64,000 nt of DNA from Anaerolineales bacterium (GTDB lineage Bacteria; Chloroflexota; Anaerolineae; Anaerolineales; Villigracilaceae). The stretch is taken from assembly GCA_020634895.1 (NCBI GenBank), contig JACKAV010000008.1, positions 124,001 through 188,000 of the forward strand. Direction: 5' to 3'. Shown here one piece after another: positions 43,893-53,179 of the stretch. Position numbers and translations under genes: made by a program. The notes under the pieces are model-generated. The model had not been told where the DNA came from, did not search any database, and saw nothing but the letters and a program-made list of their open reading frames with translations. Position 1 is the stretch's first letter, and each line of letters starts with the position of its first letter.

Positions 43893-45530
43893 TCAGCTTT
43901 GTGCGCTGCTGTCTGTTTGCGTGGGTCCTATCATGATCTCGGCTTCTTTCAGATCGAAAACCCTTCTAAGTTCTGTAGCGGCTGCCCGAACGACTTCTTC
44001 AACGTCCAATGTTTCGCGAACGTAAGTGGAAAAATTGGCGATCATTTGATTGCGGAGCGCGTTCTTCTGCGCTTCATCCACGAGACGGCTGTTCTCAAGG
44101 GCGAGTGCCACTTGATTGGATATTTTTTCGATCACATCGCGCTCGCGATCTGACCATTCATTTGAGGTGAATCCTTTTCGTTTCCTTAGATTGATTTTGC
44201 CGATTGCTTGTCCGTGCAAAATAATTGGAATTGACAACCCGTCTGCCATGTCGTGCTTTTCCTGTGAGAAGACGGGGCGTACGCCCGCCGGTGTGTATAA
44301 GTATGCGCTTTTGTGCCGGCTGACGAATTTAGACCAGGTCCTTTGAGTCTGAAGGGAGGTGTTTGCCTGAAGTTGTGAGATCAGGTTTCTTGTTTCTTCA
44401 ATGAGGCGGACGTTGTCAAATGAGATTGCGGTAAGATCCACCAAAATTTGCAGCACTTCCGCATCTTGTGAGCTGAACGCCCGCGGTTGATCTGAGTGTA
44501 TGTCGATGAGCCCAATGGTGGAACTGCGCACGGAGAGCGGCATGATCATGCGCGAACGAGTGAGGGGGAATGTAACATCACGCGCGTACGTCGTTTTATC
44601 CAGATCAGATGTAAGAATAGGCTGATTGGTTTCAACCACCATTGACAGTGGATTTCTTCTGTCCGGTTCGACGCGGAAGGTTTGCCCTAATAGCGACTTG
44701 CCTGTCTCTGAGGAAGATGCCTGTAAATAGGCATTCCTGCGCAGGTCGTCGAGAATGTACACGCCAACATGATAATAACCAAATCGTTCCGAGATGAGAT
44801 TCGCAGCCTTTTCCAACAATTGCGAGATCTCCTGCGTTTCGGCGATTGCGCGGGCTGTGAGCGCAGACGCACGCAGTTGTGACATGCGCGTTTCGAGCTC
44901 CGCTGTCCGTTCCTGGACCTTTTCCTCGAGGCTTTGCCTTTCAACTGTGAGCGAATTAAAGACACCCTGCATTTGGTCTACAACCCTGCCGAACGCGCTT
45001 TTCAACATGTTCGCAGCCGTTGTAAGGATGACAGCCGTAATTGAAAAATCGGCTAAATAAACTCCCCAGTCTGCGACAGTTGTTTTGGGCGCTTTGGGGG
45101 CGATGAGATGGAATTTATCTTGCAAGGTGAGAAAGCCAAGTGTTCCCACAAATAGAATAAATGCCACAAGGACAAAGATGTCGGTTCTATTGTCCAGTAG
45201 AAGGGAAGCGAGAACTATGGTCGATAACAGGAATATGGAACCATCTGCCCAGGGACCCCAAGCGACAACCGCGTTTACACCAATAAGCCCAACCATCAAG
45301 AGCAGCAAATAGGCACGCAAGATATAAGGTGTTGGCAGGAGTGTAATGGAAATCAAAATAAGATACAAAACCGAGTATAGGATCTTGTCTCGTAGTGTGG
45401 ACGTTGGGAAAGAAACACCCATCATGATCACACCAAGCACGGAGGCGATGCGGAGAACGGTGCGGATAAATCGTTCGCGCCACTCTTTCAGGTCGAATCT
45501 TGGAACGGCGGGGTTACTGTTTGTTGTCAT
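43893..45530 (-). CDS. Kinase-less receptor C: polytopic membrane sensor with divergent GAF
   Basis: 545 aa. Membrane segments lie within about 20-175; a coiled coil (180-235), a GAF (235-385), a half GAF and a divergent common tail follow. The GAF has lost the FNNPDLP sequence (ARDVTFPLTRSR instead), so its ligand or signalling may differ. The N-terminal WRERF is shared with receptor B, whose gene overlaps this one by 17 bases. The gap to the next receptor (36 bases) is the largest in the operon but holds no evident promoter. Confidence 0.88.
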   Translation of the reverse strand: MTTNSNPAVPRFDLKEWRERFIRTVLRIASVLGVIMMGVSFPTSTLRDKILYSVLYLILISITLLPTPYILRAYLLLLMVGLIGVNAVVAWGPWADGSIFLLSTIVLASLLLDNRTDIFVLVAFILFVGTLGFLTLQDKFHLIAPKAPKTTVADWGVYLADFSITAVILTTAANMLKSAFGRVVDQMQGVFNSLTVERQSLEEKVQERTAELETRMSQLRASALTARAIAETQEISQLLEKAANLISERFGYYHVGVYILDDLRRNAYLQASSSETGKSLLGQTFRVEPDRRNPLSMVVETNQPILTSDLDKTTYARDVTFPLTRSRMIMPLSVRSSTIGLIDIHSDQPRAFSSQDAEVLQILVDLTAISFDNVRLIEETRNLISQLQANTSLQTQRTWSKFVSRHKSAYLYTPAGVRPVFSQEKHDMADGLSIPIILHGQAIGKINLRKRKGFTSNEWSDRERDVIEKISNQVALALENSRLVDEAQKNALRNQMIANFSTYVRETLDVEEVVRAAATELRRVFDLKEAEIMIGPTQTDSSAQS

Positions 45531-47103
45531 TCAGCCCTTCCATCGAAACTTCGATCTGCACTTCAGCAGCCTCAAGACTTCTTCCCAGTTCACGGACAGT
45601 GGTTTGCAGAATACCGTCCATATTGGGCGAAGACCAAATCTTTGCAATTATCTCGTTCGTTAGCCTTTCCTGCGAGGCTGTTAATTGACTGTTTTCAACC
45701 AGGCGGGCATTTTCAAGGGCAAGGGTTGCCTGCGCTGCAATTGCTTCTATCAGATTTTTTTGCTCACTCGACCACTCGGTTTCACCGGCAGCCAGAATCT
45801 GCCCGATGGTCTGGTTTCTAAGCGACAGCGGAATCTCGAGCGGGTTGCTGTCCTCAAATTCCATGTCGCCCAATGCATAATTCAGGGATTTCTCCAGGGA
45901 TAGTGAATTCCATGAAGATTCCAGGTATTGCCTTTGCGTTGCCTGCATTTCCATAATGCTTTGTTGCGCTTCCTGAAACAGGCGCGAGTTTTCGATGGAA
46001 ATGGAAATGCCGTTTGCCATATTTTGATAGGCGTCCAGATCCTGGGGTAAAAACTCATTGTCTCTCGAAGAATGCATTTCGAGGGCGCCGAGTACAGTAT
46101 CGCCAACGACCAACGGAACGACCACTAATGAACGGGTATAAGGAAACATGGGGTTATCGATCTTGATCTGATTGGTATCCCGCATGATCTGCCCGGTTTT
46201 GGTTCGAATTGCCTGTGCAACCTGACTTTTTCCGTTGATGTTGAAGCGGACTTTCTTTTCCATCATCAACCTGCCCGCTTCGCCCGCCGCCTCTTTTAAC
46301 TCAGCCCATTGCCCTGTGGGATCAAGCAGGTAGATAGCTGTGTAATAGAAGCCAAACTCGTTTTGCACAAATCTGGTTGACATGGGGAGGATTTCGTCAA
46401 TATTAAGAATGGCAGATACAGCCCGCTCGACTTCATTGATCCGCCGGAGTTGCAGCGTACGTTCCTCTACTCTAGTCTCAAGGTTGTTACGTTCCTCGCG
46501 AAGTTCTGTAAGCGTCGACGAGATTTGCGATTGTGCCGCAGAAAATTCACTTTCAAGTTGGCGAAAACCAATGATGATGACAACACCGAACATGATCAGC
46601 GCCGCGCCGGCACTGAACCAGTCTGCGATCTTTGCTGGTGTGGCGCTTGAATTTAATACCACGATGTAGTTGTTGTTTATTAGCCAGCCGATCACGATAA
46701 ATGTGACAATGCTGCTGGCGACAGAGATTATCCCTGCCCGAGGCGAGTGCAGCATTGTCGCAAAAATGACCAATGCCAGGAAATAGAATAGACCGTCGCC
46801 AAGAATATTAAGGCTCACCAACTCGCCTATCCCGAGTACATAAATACTCAGGAGAAAGACGGCAATTCGAACCCCATACGAAAACCTGAATATTGTGGTG
46901 AATGCCACCAGCAAATATGTTGTGATAAAAATGGCATCGATGATGAGGCTTTCAGATGCGCTGATGGCGGGGAAGAGCGCAATCGCACCAAACACCAATA
47001 CCCCGATCAGAAGGGGCAAAATAAACCGTTCGCGCCAGGTTTTATAAACCCACTCGGTTGTCTGTGGAGTGTCTAATGTTTTGGGGGCAATGGGTTCTGT
47101 CAT
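45514..47103 (-). CDS. Kinase-less receptor B: polytopic membrane sensor-GAF
   Basis: 529 aa, the smallest receptor. N-terminal WRERF, then membrane segments within about 28-185, a coiled coil, GAF (about 235-390, with DNPMFPYTRS in the variable loop), half GAF and common tail (about 475-529). The GAF loop EAAGEAGRLM resembles that of the big receptor A and of the kinase GAF rather than the ANS.GG form of the other receptors. The start overlaps the stop of receptor A by one base (TAATG). Confidence 0.9.
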   Translation of the reverse strand: MTEPIAPKTLDTPQTTEWVYKTWRERFILPLLIGVLVFGAIALFPAISASESLIIDAIFITTYLLVAFTTIFRFSYGVRIAVFLLSIYVLGIGELVSLNILGDGLFYFLALVIFATMLHSPRAGIISVASSIVTFIVIGWLINNNYIVVLNSSATPAKIADWFSAGAALIMFGVVIIIGFRQLESEFSAAQSQISSTLTELREERNNLETRVEERTLQLRRINEVERAVSAILNIDEILPMSTRFVQNEFGFYYTAIYLLDPTGQWAELKEAAGEAGRLMMEKKVRFNINGKSQVAQAIRTKTGQIMRDTNQIKIDNPMFPYTRSLVVVPLVVGDTVLGALEMHSSRDNEFLPQDLDAYQNMANGISISIENSRLFQEAQQSIMEMQATQRQYLESSWNSLSLEKSLNYALGDMEFEDSNPLEIPLSLRNQTIGQILAAGETEWSSEQKNLIEAIAAQATLALENARLVENSQLTASQERLTNEIIAKIWSSPNMDGILQTTVRELGRSLEAAEVQIEVSMEGLNDNKQ

Positions 47104-50100
47104 TACTGCCTCTGCTTGCCAGTGGCTTCGTCAGTAATGGGCGCCACCTGGATTTTTGTATATCGTGCTCCGGTAATTCTTGCGATCTCACTTGCAGTCG
47201 TATGCAGGATGGATTGAATATCAGTGGATCTTCGAATCCGTTCCGTGATCTCGTTGATAAGACGATCGCGCTCGAACTGACCTCGGATCTGCTCCACCAA
47301 CCGGGCATTGGCGATCACTGCGGCAAGGCTTCCGCCCAGTGTGCCGAGCATTTCCTCGTCGTTTTCAGTATAGGCATCTGTTTGTTCGCTTTCGACGTTG
47401 ATCACGCCGAGGACTTCATTTCGGTAGATCAATGGAACAGCAAGTTCTGATTTCGTGTTTGGACTGGTTTGGATGTAACGCGGGTCTTCGCTGACGTCGC
47501 GCAATCTCAATGGTCGTCTATGAGCCGCCACCCAACCGGTAACGCCTTTCCCGATCTCAACTCTCATTTGGGTGATATCTTCCGCGTAACCAACCGAGGA
47601 TTTCACTTCCAGAATTTGCTTGTCGCGGTCAGTCAAAAGGATCATTACCCGGTCACCGCCCAGTGTTACCTGGAGACCGCTGACGGCACTTTCCAACGCC
47701 TCTTCAAGCGTAGTGCCAGATGCAGCAGATGACGTGATGTGATGTAAAAGCCGGTGCTGCGACAAATGCTCCTGTGTTTCAGCGAACAACTCAGTGTTTA
47801 CGACCGCGATCGCCAATTGATCGGCGAGAATTTGCAAACTTCGGAGATTGTCCTCTTGAAATGCGTAGGGCAGTGTGCTTTGCACATCCATTACACCCAG
47901 AATGCGATCGCCCACACGCAAAGGAATTGCCGCCTCAGCCCTGGTTTCAGGAAGCAATGGGTTGGGATAATAAGTAAGATCTTTTGTGGTATCGCTTACG
48001 ATAAGGGGTTCGCCCTTCCCGCTGACGTACCCCACGATGGATTTCGAGCCAACGCCAATCTTGTATCCCTGTCTCTTCATTTGAGCACCGGCTTCACCGC
48101 TTGCTTCGCGGATGACCGCGAATTCGCCAGGTTGATCGAGGAGGAAAATACCTGAATGATAGAAATCGAATCTTTCGCGGATAAGTTGGACAGCTTTGTT
48201 GAGCAATTCGTCCAGTTGTAGTGAACCGCTGATATCTCTCGCGATCTCGGCGGCTGTTTCAACCTGAACAGCCTTTCGCTTGGTCTCTTCAAGGAGTTGG
48301 GCGTTCTTGATCACACCCGCAACCTGATTGGCGACTGTGGTGAAGAATCTGAGATCATCTTCATCGAATGCGTTTTCATGCTGCAGATCCTGAATGATCA
48401 ATGCCCCAAGGGGGACGCCTTGGATGATCATAGGCGCGCCCATCCAGGATTTGGCGGGCTTTCCAACAACTTTAGCGCCAAGCTCCGCCGCTTTCCTTTC
48501 GGTGTCTTCTGCCAACAATAATGGCTGACGGGTTTTGATCAGGATGGAGGTGAGACCTTCGCCGATCGGAAATGGCGGAATGGATATGACTTTGCCGTTC
48601 TCGTAACTGAAAGGAATATGAATGGAATTGTTGGGTTCATCGTAGATCGCAACGATCAAGTTGAAATCACCGATGATCTGTTGGATTTTTGAAAGCAAGT
48701 CGTGAAAAAAGCCCTGAATATCTGAAATAGATGATGTCAGCTCGTTGATCGAGACAAGCGATTCGACTTCCTGCAGATGTCTCTCCGTCTGTTTAATGGC
48801 ATTTGCACGCTGCATGGTGACAGACATGAGGTCCGTAAGGTTTTCGTATGGCTGTAACGCGGCTCCAGATGGACTTTGATGTTTCGACCCTATAAGAACG
48901 ACAGCTTTAAGTGTATCCTGTCCATTAACTGGCAGAAAAACGGCGTTCAGCAGGTCAAGCAATCGGAGAACATCCTTGAAAGGCTTGGGCATGTCGACGC
49001 TTGTGCTGGAGGCAGAAACCGAGCCGTTGGAAAGGTAGCTTTTCAGCTCTTGTTCGTTAATCTCGAGCCCGTCATTCAGGCGGTTCAACGATTTTTCATT
49101 TTGAATGATCTCTGACGTGGCAATTACTTTTAGGAGATTATTTTGTAAATGGAAGAGAATAACGGGGTAGGGGGCGTTCTTTAATATCTTTCCGCCGACT
49201 CTCAATATTTCTGCTTCGTCTTTTGCTTCTGCGATCAAACGGCTTGACCGGTACAACCGGTCCAATTCCTGGAAGTTGACCTGACTGGATTCGATCAACC
49301 CTGCAGTTTGGATGGCGGCTGCGATCTGGCTGGCGAGCGTTTGAAGCATGAGAATCGTATCGGGGCTGAACGCTCCCGGGTGCGTACTTTGAACGTCCAA
49401 TACACCTAATACCTGATTGCCAAGTGATATTGGAACACACGCCTCTGAGCGCGTTTCGGAGAGTAGTTCGTTCTTGAGGTGAAGTTCATCTTCGCCGACG
49501 TCAGATGCGATCCGGGTTTGGTTGTTCGCTGCAACCCACCCGATGATGGAGGCGGATCCAACCTGGAGACTGTATTTTCGTTCGGTCAATCCCTGTGTCG
49601 CGGAGCCATATCCGGTTTTGAAATCGACGCGCCTGCCGCTTCGGTCGAGCATAAAGATGCTGGCTTGGTAAAAATTAAATTGCTGAATAAGCAATTCGAC
49701 TGTTTTATTAAGCATTTCGTCCAGATTTGGGATCGAGGTAATGCTCTGTGCGACTTCTGCGGCAGTCCGGATTTGAAGTGTTCGTTCTTCAACTTTGTTC
49801 TCAAGCGATTTGTAATTGTCTTCGATCTGATTTGCGAGGTGATTGAAAGCATCAGATAGTTGACCGATCTCATTTGTGCTCGCAACTTCCGCACGTTGAC
49901 TCCAATCTCCGCTGGCAAATTTGCGTGTGATTTCGGCGAGTGATTGCAACGGTCTGATGACGCTTCTTGTCCCGTAGTACAGGACAAGCGCCATTGCCGC
50001 AATTGCGCTGAGCACAAGCAGTAATATGAACGGAGTAAGACTGTTGACGTTATGGAATATCGATTCAGAATCGATCGCAAGGACAACGCCGCTCTGAATG

Positions 50101-50987
50101 GACGGCAGCCATTGAAGTTTTGCGTAGGCGCTTGTATCTTCATCCAACTGAACATCCAACTCGATGGGGGAGGCGGATTGTTGCTGCTCCAGCGTATTCA
50201 GTTCAGACTGAATCTTTTCCTCAGATAACGCCTCGATCATCACCGGTGATAGTCCGCCGGTATCTTGATTGATACTGATAACGTGACCATCGGGAAGTAT
50301 GAAGTATGTTTTGGCGTAGGGAGCCAAACCGTTGAGAGGCTGGAGGATGTTTTTTAGCCCATCTTGGTTGGTCACGCCGACGAGCGTTCCCAGCTTCGAG
50401 CCGCGTTGGGTTTTGTATGTGACTGCGGTTAATAAAATGGGTTCGTCTTCCGGATAAAGTGAAAAGGAACCCTGGACAAGCATGGAACGGTTACCATCGA
50501 AATCAAATAAAGCCGGGCTGACTGTCTTGCCTTGCCATGTTTCGTTGCTTGCCAGCCTTACTGCCCCGTCAGTGTCGATAAGGAGGAACGCGTCAAAGCC
50601 ATTGAGATTTCCTTTGGAATACCCCGGGATAAGAGTTTGAAAAAACTCGTTGCGGACAACTCGAAACTGGTTACTCTGTGGGTTGGCGTGCAGTGCGGTT
50701 TCAATAAGGACCGGCGCTTTTTCCCCCGATAGCATTTCATTGATTGTGTCCTCTTTGGCTTGGATATCCTTATTGACAACTTCTACTTGATTTGTCAGCA
50801 GGCTTTCCAATTGATAACTGATCTGTTCTTTGAGCAGGCTCCGCGTCCGAAAATAGGCGGCTCCCGCCATTAACGCAAGCGGAATGAACGTAAAGATCAA
50901 GAGCGTTCGAACGAGTGTGCCTGTGAGGCTGCCCTTGAACCTTCCTTTTTGATTTTCATACTTAAGCGGCGCTGCAGGGATTGTCAT
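47103..50987 (-). CDS. Kinase-less receptor A: Cache-type ectodomain, HAMP, five GAF domains
   Basis: 1294 aa, the first and largest receptor. Membrane segments at about 26-46 and 318-338 enclose an ectodomain of about 270 residues (Cache-like, with FDAFLLIDTDG). HAMP (340-392) is followed by GAF1 (421-565), a degenerate GAF2 (about 585-740), GAF3 (about 745-890), GAF4 (about 905-1060), GAF5 (about 1070-1220) and the common tail (1235-1280). GAF4 is most like the third GAF region of the hybrid kinase (NPLLPET.AEAAIPLRVG). No kinase, cyclase or methyl-accepting domain is present. It begins 21 bases after the second free receiver. Confidence 0.9.
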   Translation of the reverse strand: MTIPAAPLKYENQKGRFKGSLTGTLVRTLLIFTFIPLALMAGAAYFRTRSLLKEQISYQLESLLTNQVEVVNKDIQAKEDTINEMLSGEKAPVLIETALHANPQSNQFRVVRNEFFQTLIPGYSKGNLNGFDAFLLIDTDGAVRLASNETWQGKTVSPALFDFDGNRSMLVQGSFSLYPEDEPILLTAVTYKTQRGSKLGTLVGVTNQDGLKNILQPLNGLAPYAKTYFILPDGHVISINQDTGGLSPVMIEALSEEKIQSELNTLEQQQSASPIELDVQLDEDTSAYAKLQWLPSIQSGVVLAIDSESIFHNVNSLTPFILLLVLSAIAAMALVLYYGTRSVIRPLQSLAEITRKFASGDWSQRAEVASTNEIGQLSDAFNHLANQIEDNYKSLENKVEERTLQIRTAAEVAQSITSIPNLDEMLNKTVELLIQQFNFYQASIFMLDRSGRRVDFKTGYGSATQGLTERKYSLQVGSASIIGWVAANNQTRIASDVGEDELHLKNELLSETRSEACVPISLGNQVLGVLDVQSTHPGAFSPDTILMLQTLASQIAAAIQTAGLIESSQVNFQELDRLYRSSRLIAEAKDEAEILRVGGKILKNAPYPVILFHLQNNLLKVIATSEIIQNEKSLNRLNDGLEINEQELKSYLSNGSVSASSTSVDMPKPFKDVLRLLDLLNAVFLPVNGQDTLKAVVLIGSKHQSPSGAALQPYENLTDLMSVTMQRANAIKQTERHLQEVESLVSINELTSSISDIQGFFHDLLSKIQQIIGDFNLIVAIYDEPNNSIHIPFSYENGKVISIPPFPIGEGLTSILIKTRQPLLLAEDTERKAAELGAKVVGKPAKSWMGAPMIIQGVPLGALIIQDLQHENAFDEDDLRFFTTVANQVAGVIKNAQLLEETKRKAVQVETAAEIARDISGSLQLDELLNKAVQLIRERFDFYHSGIFLLDQPGEFAVIREASGEAGAQMKRQGYKIGVGSKSIVGYVSGKGEPLIVSDTTKDLTYYPNPLLPETRAEAAIPLRVGDRILGVMDVQSTLPYAFQEDNLRSLQILADQLAIAVVNTELFAETQEHLSQHRLLHHITSSAASGTTLEEALESAVSGLQVTLGGDRVMILLTDRDKQILEVKSSVGYAEDITQMRVEIGKGVTGWVAAHRRPLRLRDVSEDPRYIQTSPNTKSELAVPLIYRNEVLGVINVESEQTDAYTENDEEMLGTLGGSLAAVIANARLVEQIRGQFERDRLINEITERIRRSTDIQSILHTTASEIARITGARYTKIQVAPITDEATGKQRQ

Positions 50988-51008
50988 TTAGCAGATTCTA
51001 CATCAACA

Positions 51009-51467
51009 CTAACTGAATTCCCAGACAGGTTCTCCGTTCAATATCCGGCGAATTTGATCCGGGAAGCGGTCTGGGTCGAGGGGTTTTCCGAGAAAGCCGT
51101 CAAACCCAGATTCCTTTGCCTTCTTCATTTGTTCCTGGCTTGCTTCGGCGGTTACCGCAATGATCGGTACAGACTTAAAGCGTTCAGACGCGCGGATTTT
51201 CTTTAAAGCGCCGTATCCATCTTCATACGGCAGGCGGATATCCATCAGGATCAGGTCGAGGCGCGGGAGAGTATCAGCATACTCAACAACTTCATAACCG
51301 GATGTTTTCCATTCGCAATGGATTCCCAGATACCCCAACATACGCGCAATCAGCACGAAGTTCGAAACATTATCTTCGACAACCAATACAGCAGCGTCTT
51401 TGGGGATGGTGGGCTTTCGAATGGGTTGAGTGTCTGATACAGCTGGGGTTTGGTCTTGGTCAGACAT
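51009..51467 (-). CDS. Single-domain response regulator
   Basis: The start is the ATG at 51467, with AAGGAG just upstream; an in-frame ATG at 51506 lies inside the previous gene and is unlikely. The 152-aa product has a short polar N-terminal tail and one receiver domain with an acidic pair (VEDN), phospho-acceptor in MDIRLPYEDG and KP near the end. No DNA-binding or enzymatic output exists. It would act like CheY or DivK, by binding a partner or as phosphate relay or sink for the operon's kinase. It overlaps the upstream receiver gene by 8 bases. Confidence 0.92.
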   Translation of the reverse strand: MSDQDQTPAVSDTQPIRKPTIPKDAAVLVVEDNVSNFVLIARMLGYLGIHCEWKTSGYEVVEYADTLPRLDLILMDIRLPYEDGYGALKKIRASERFKSVPIIAVTAEASQEQMKKAKESGFDGFLGKPLDPDRFPDQIRRILNGEPVWEFS

Positions 51468-51852
51468 TGGTTCTCCTTGTGATAAAGCGTTCGATTTGCT
51501 GTGCAAGCGTATCGATATCGATCGGTTTTTGTATATAACCGTCGCATCCTGCTTCGAGTGACTTTTCCCGATCGCCGCGCATCACATTGGCAGTCACAGC
51601 CACAATTGGGATATTGGAATACTTTTCCATTTCCCTGATCTTGGCAGTTAAAGTGTACCCGTCCATGCCAGGCATATTTATATCCATCAAGATCAGATCG
51701 ATGGTCTCTTTTTCGAGTTTGTGGATTGCCTGGTCTGCGTGCGATGCTTCGACAACCACATACCCCTCCGCATTTAATACCCTGCGAATCAAGTTCCGAT
51801 TGTCAGGGTTATCTTCAACGTACAGAATGGTTCCTTTGCTAAAATCTGGCAT
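51460..51852 (-). CDS. Single-domain response regulator, first gene of the signalling operon
   Basis: The 130-aa protein is a lone receiver: acidic pair in YVEDN, phospho-acceptor in LMDINMPGMDG, Thr in AVTAN and Lys in QKPID. The sequence resembles DivK-like receivers that carry phosphate between hybrid kinases. It is first in the transcript, and so probably the most abundant product with the next receiver. An extended -10 lies about 94 bases upstream. Confidence 0.93.
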   Translation of the reverse strand: MPDFSKGTILYVEDNPDNRNLIRRVLNAEGYVVVEASHADQAIHKLEKETIDLILMDINMPGMDGYTLTAKIREMEKYSNIPIVAVTANVMRGDREKSLEAGCDGYIQKPIDIDTLAQQIERFITRRTNV

Positions 51853-51945
51853 ACCTTATTTGCTCTCCACGCAGAATTTTACTTTAATGTATGCCTGTCC
51901 GCATGACAGCTACCTTACAACTTACAAATAAATTTAATGTTACGT

Positions 51946-51954
51946 AGTATAGCA
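51946..51954 (-). promoter_or_regulatory. Candidate extended -10 promoter of the signalling operon
   Basis: TGCTATACT on the minus strand is an extended -10 (TGnTATACT). The predicted start near 51939 gives a leader of about 87 bases, which includes a small hairpin (CTGTC/GACAG, 51895-51909). Confidence 0.5.
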
Positions 51955-51958
51955 TAAC

Positions 51959-51986
51959 AAAAAAACCGAGGTTTTGCGTTCCTCGG
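51959..51986 (-). terminator. Terminator after tRNA-Gly
   Basis: On the minus strand CCGAGG and CCTCGG form a stem with a nine-base loop, followed by seven T. It separates the tRNA from the signalling operon. Confidence 0.85.
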
Positions 51987-51992
51987 CTTAGA

Positions 51993-52063
51993 GCGGGTGA
52001 TGGGACTCGAACCCACGATATCTTGCTTGGGAAGCAAGCGTTCTACCACTGAACTACACCCGC
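51993..52063 (-). tRNA. tRNA-Gly (anticodon CCC)
   Basis: The 71-base cloverleaf has acceptor GCGGGTG/CACCCGC, a D arm with GTTC...GAAC, anticodon stem CTTGC/GCAAG with loop TTCCCAA (anticodon CCC, reading GGG), and a T arm with TTCGAGT. A following T (51992) is the discriminator; CCA is not encoded. Confidence 0.95.
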
Positions 52064-52078
52064 GTGACAACGGTTTGG

Positions 52079-52108
52079 ATTATACGTCACGCTGAAAAGT
52101 CGTGTCAA
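52079..52108 (-). promoter_or_regulatory. Near-consensus promoter of tRNA-Gly
   Basis: TTGACA (52103-52108) and TATAAT (52079-52084) on the minus strand are 18 bases apart and end 15 bases before the tRNA. Confidence 0.9.
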
Positions 52109-52141
52109 GCCCGGCGACAAAATCGCCTCTTCCTGCGCTCG

Positions 52142-53179
52142 TTACTGCTTGCGTTTCAGGAGCATGTTAGCCAGCCCAAGCAGGGCTTCTCCAGCCTCTC
52201 CCTGCGGGTCAGCCTGATCTAAATAATCGAGCGCTTTTTGAGTCTCGCTCTCCGAAACTTGCTCTGCATAAATCTTTCCGCCTTCACGTTCCAGTAATTT
52301 TGCAACATCTGCAACTTCGTCTTCTGTAATTGGACCCTGCTTCCAGCGTTTGGCAAATTCTCCATTCTTCTCCAGCCCAAAGAGGACGGGAAGCGAATTT
52401 TTTCCTTCAACCAGATCGCTGGCGGCTGATTTACCGGTCAACATTTCGTCTCCCCAGATGCCTAAAATGTCGTCCTGTACTTGGAACGCCAGACCTAAAT
52501 GATACCCAAACAAACGGTACAACTCGACCTTTTCGTTTTGCGCGTAGCCAAGAAGGGCACCTATCTGTGTACACGCCGAGAGTAGGGCAGAGGTTTTACC
52601 GCCGATCATAGGCCAGTAGTCGTCTATCGTAAGATCGGTTCGTTCTTCATAAGACATATCCAAATATTGTCCTTGTGTCAATTCGAGGCAGCAATTACTT
52701 AAGATGCCTGCTGCACGGACTACCATTTCTGCTGGGTAGTGTTTTTGGAGGTCGAGAACAGCCTGGTTTGCGATGACGAACAAGGCATCACCAACATTGA
52801 TTGCCATGGGCGAACCCCATTTGACCCATGCAGTTTTTCTGCCGCGCCGGTACTCTGAATTATCCTGTATATCGTCATGGACAAGGGAGAAATTGTGGAC
52901 TAGCTCAATGGACGCAGCCACCGAAACTGCGCGTAGCCAATTCATTATAATACCTTGTTGTTTTTCTTCTTTACTACTAGAACTAACAGAAAGCAAGGTT
53001 AGCAATGGGCGAATGCGCTTCCCCGTCGCCTGAGGACCTGCGCCTTCACCGCTCCACCCCATGTGATATGTGAGCATTTCATGGAAGTTTTTTGTGCGCG
53101 GTGAATCAAGTCTGGCTACCTGCTGTTGTAATTCTGTTTCTATGGCGTCGAGCATTGTCTGTTGTAAATTGGATGCCAT
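52142..53179 (-). CDS. Polyprenyl diphosphate synthase
   Basis: This trans-prenyltransferase extends allylic diphosphates with isopentenyl diphosphate. The 345-aa protein has the first Asp-rich motif as DDIQD (102-106), followed by RRGR, and a second motif reduced to DDILG. GKRIRP near residue 53 binds the diphosphate. The product length cannot be told reliably; geranylgeranyl or farnesyl diphosphate for quinones, carotenoids or undecaprenyl is likely. The start codon shares one base with the stop of the HAD phosphatase gene upstream (TAATG). Confidence 0.92.
   Translation of the reverse strand: MASNLQQTMLDAIETELQQQVARLDSPRTKNFHEMLTYHMGWSGEGAGPQATGKRIRPLLTLLSVSSSSKEEKQQGIIMNWLRAVSVAASIELVHNFSLVHDDIQDNSEYRRGRKTAWVKWGSPMAINVGDALFVIANQAVLDLQKHYPAEMVVRAAGILSNCCLELTQGQYLDMSYEERTDLTIDDYWPMIGGKTSALLSACTQIGALLGYAQNEKVELYRLFGYHLGLAFQVQDDILGIWGDEMLTGKSAASDLVEGKNSLPVLFGLEKNGEFAKRWKQGPITEDEVADVAKLLEREGGKIYAEQVSESETQKALDYLDQADPQGEAGEALLGLANMLLKRKQ

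Larger units (their letters stand above)
20091..51852 (-). other. Putative 16-gene signalling operon
   Basis: Sixteen minus-strand genes follow each other with gaps of at most 36 bases or with overlaps (1, 4, 8, 14, 17 and 35 bases). There is no internal terminator, an extended -10 at the upstream end (51946-51954) and a strong terminator at 20042-20079. Order of transcription: REC, REC, eleven GAF receptors, ParA, hybrid kinase, threonine synthase-REC, EamA transporter. Confidence 0.75.

Noticed and set aside
26864..50987. Recurrent ~65-base segments considered as mobile repeats
   Set aside because: They lie in frame at the same place in each GAF domain and vary mainly in silent or conservative positions, so they reflect protein conservation among paralogues.
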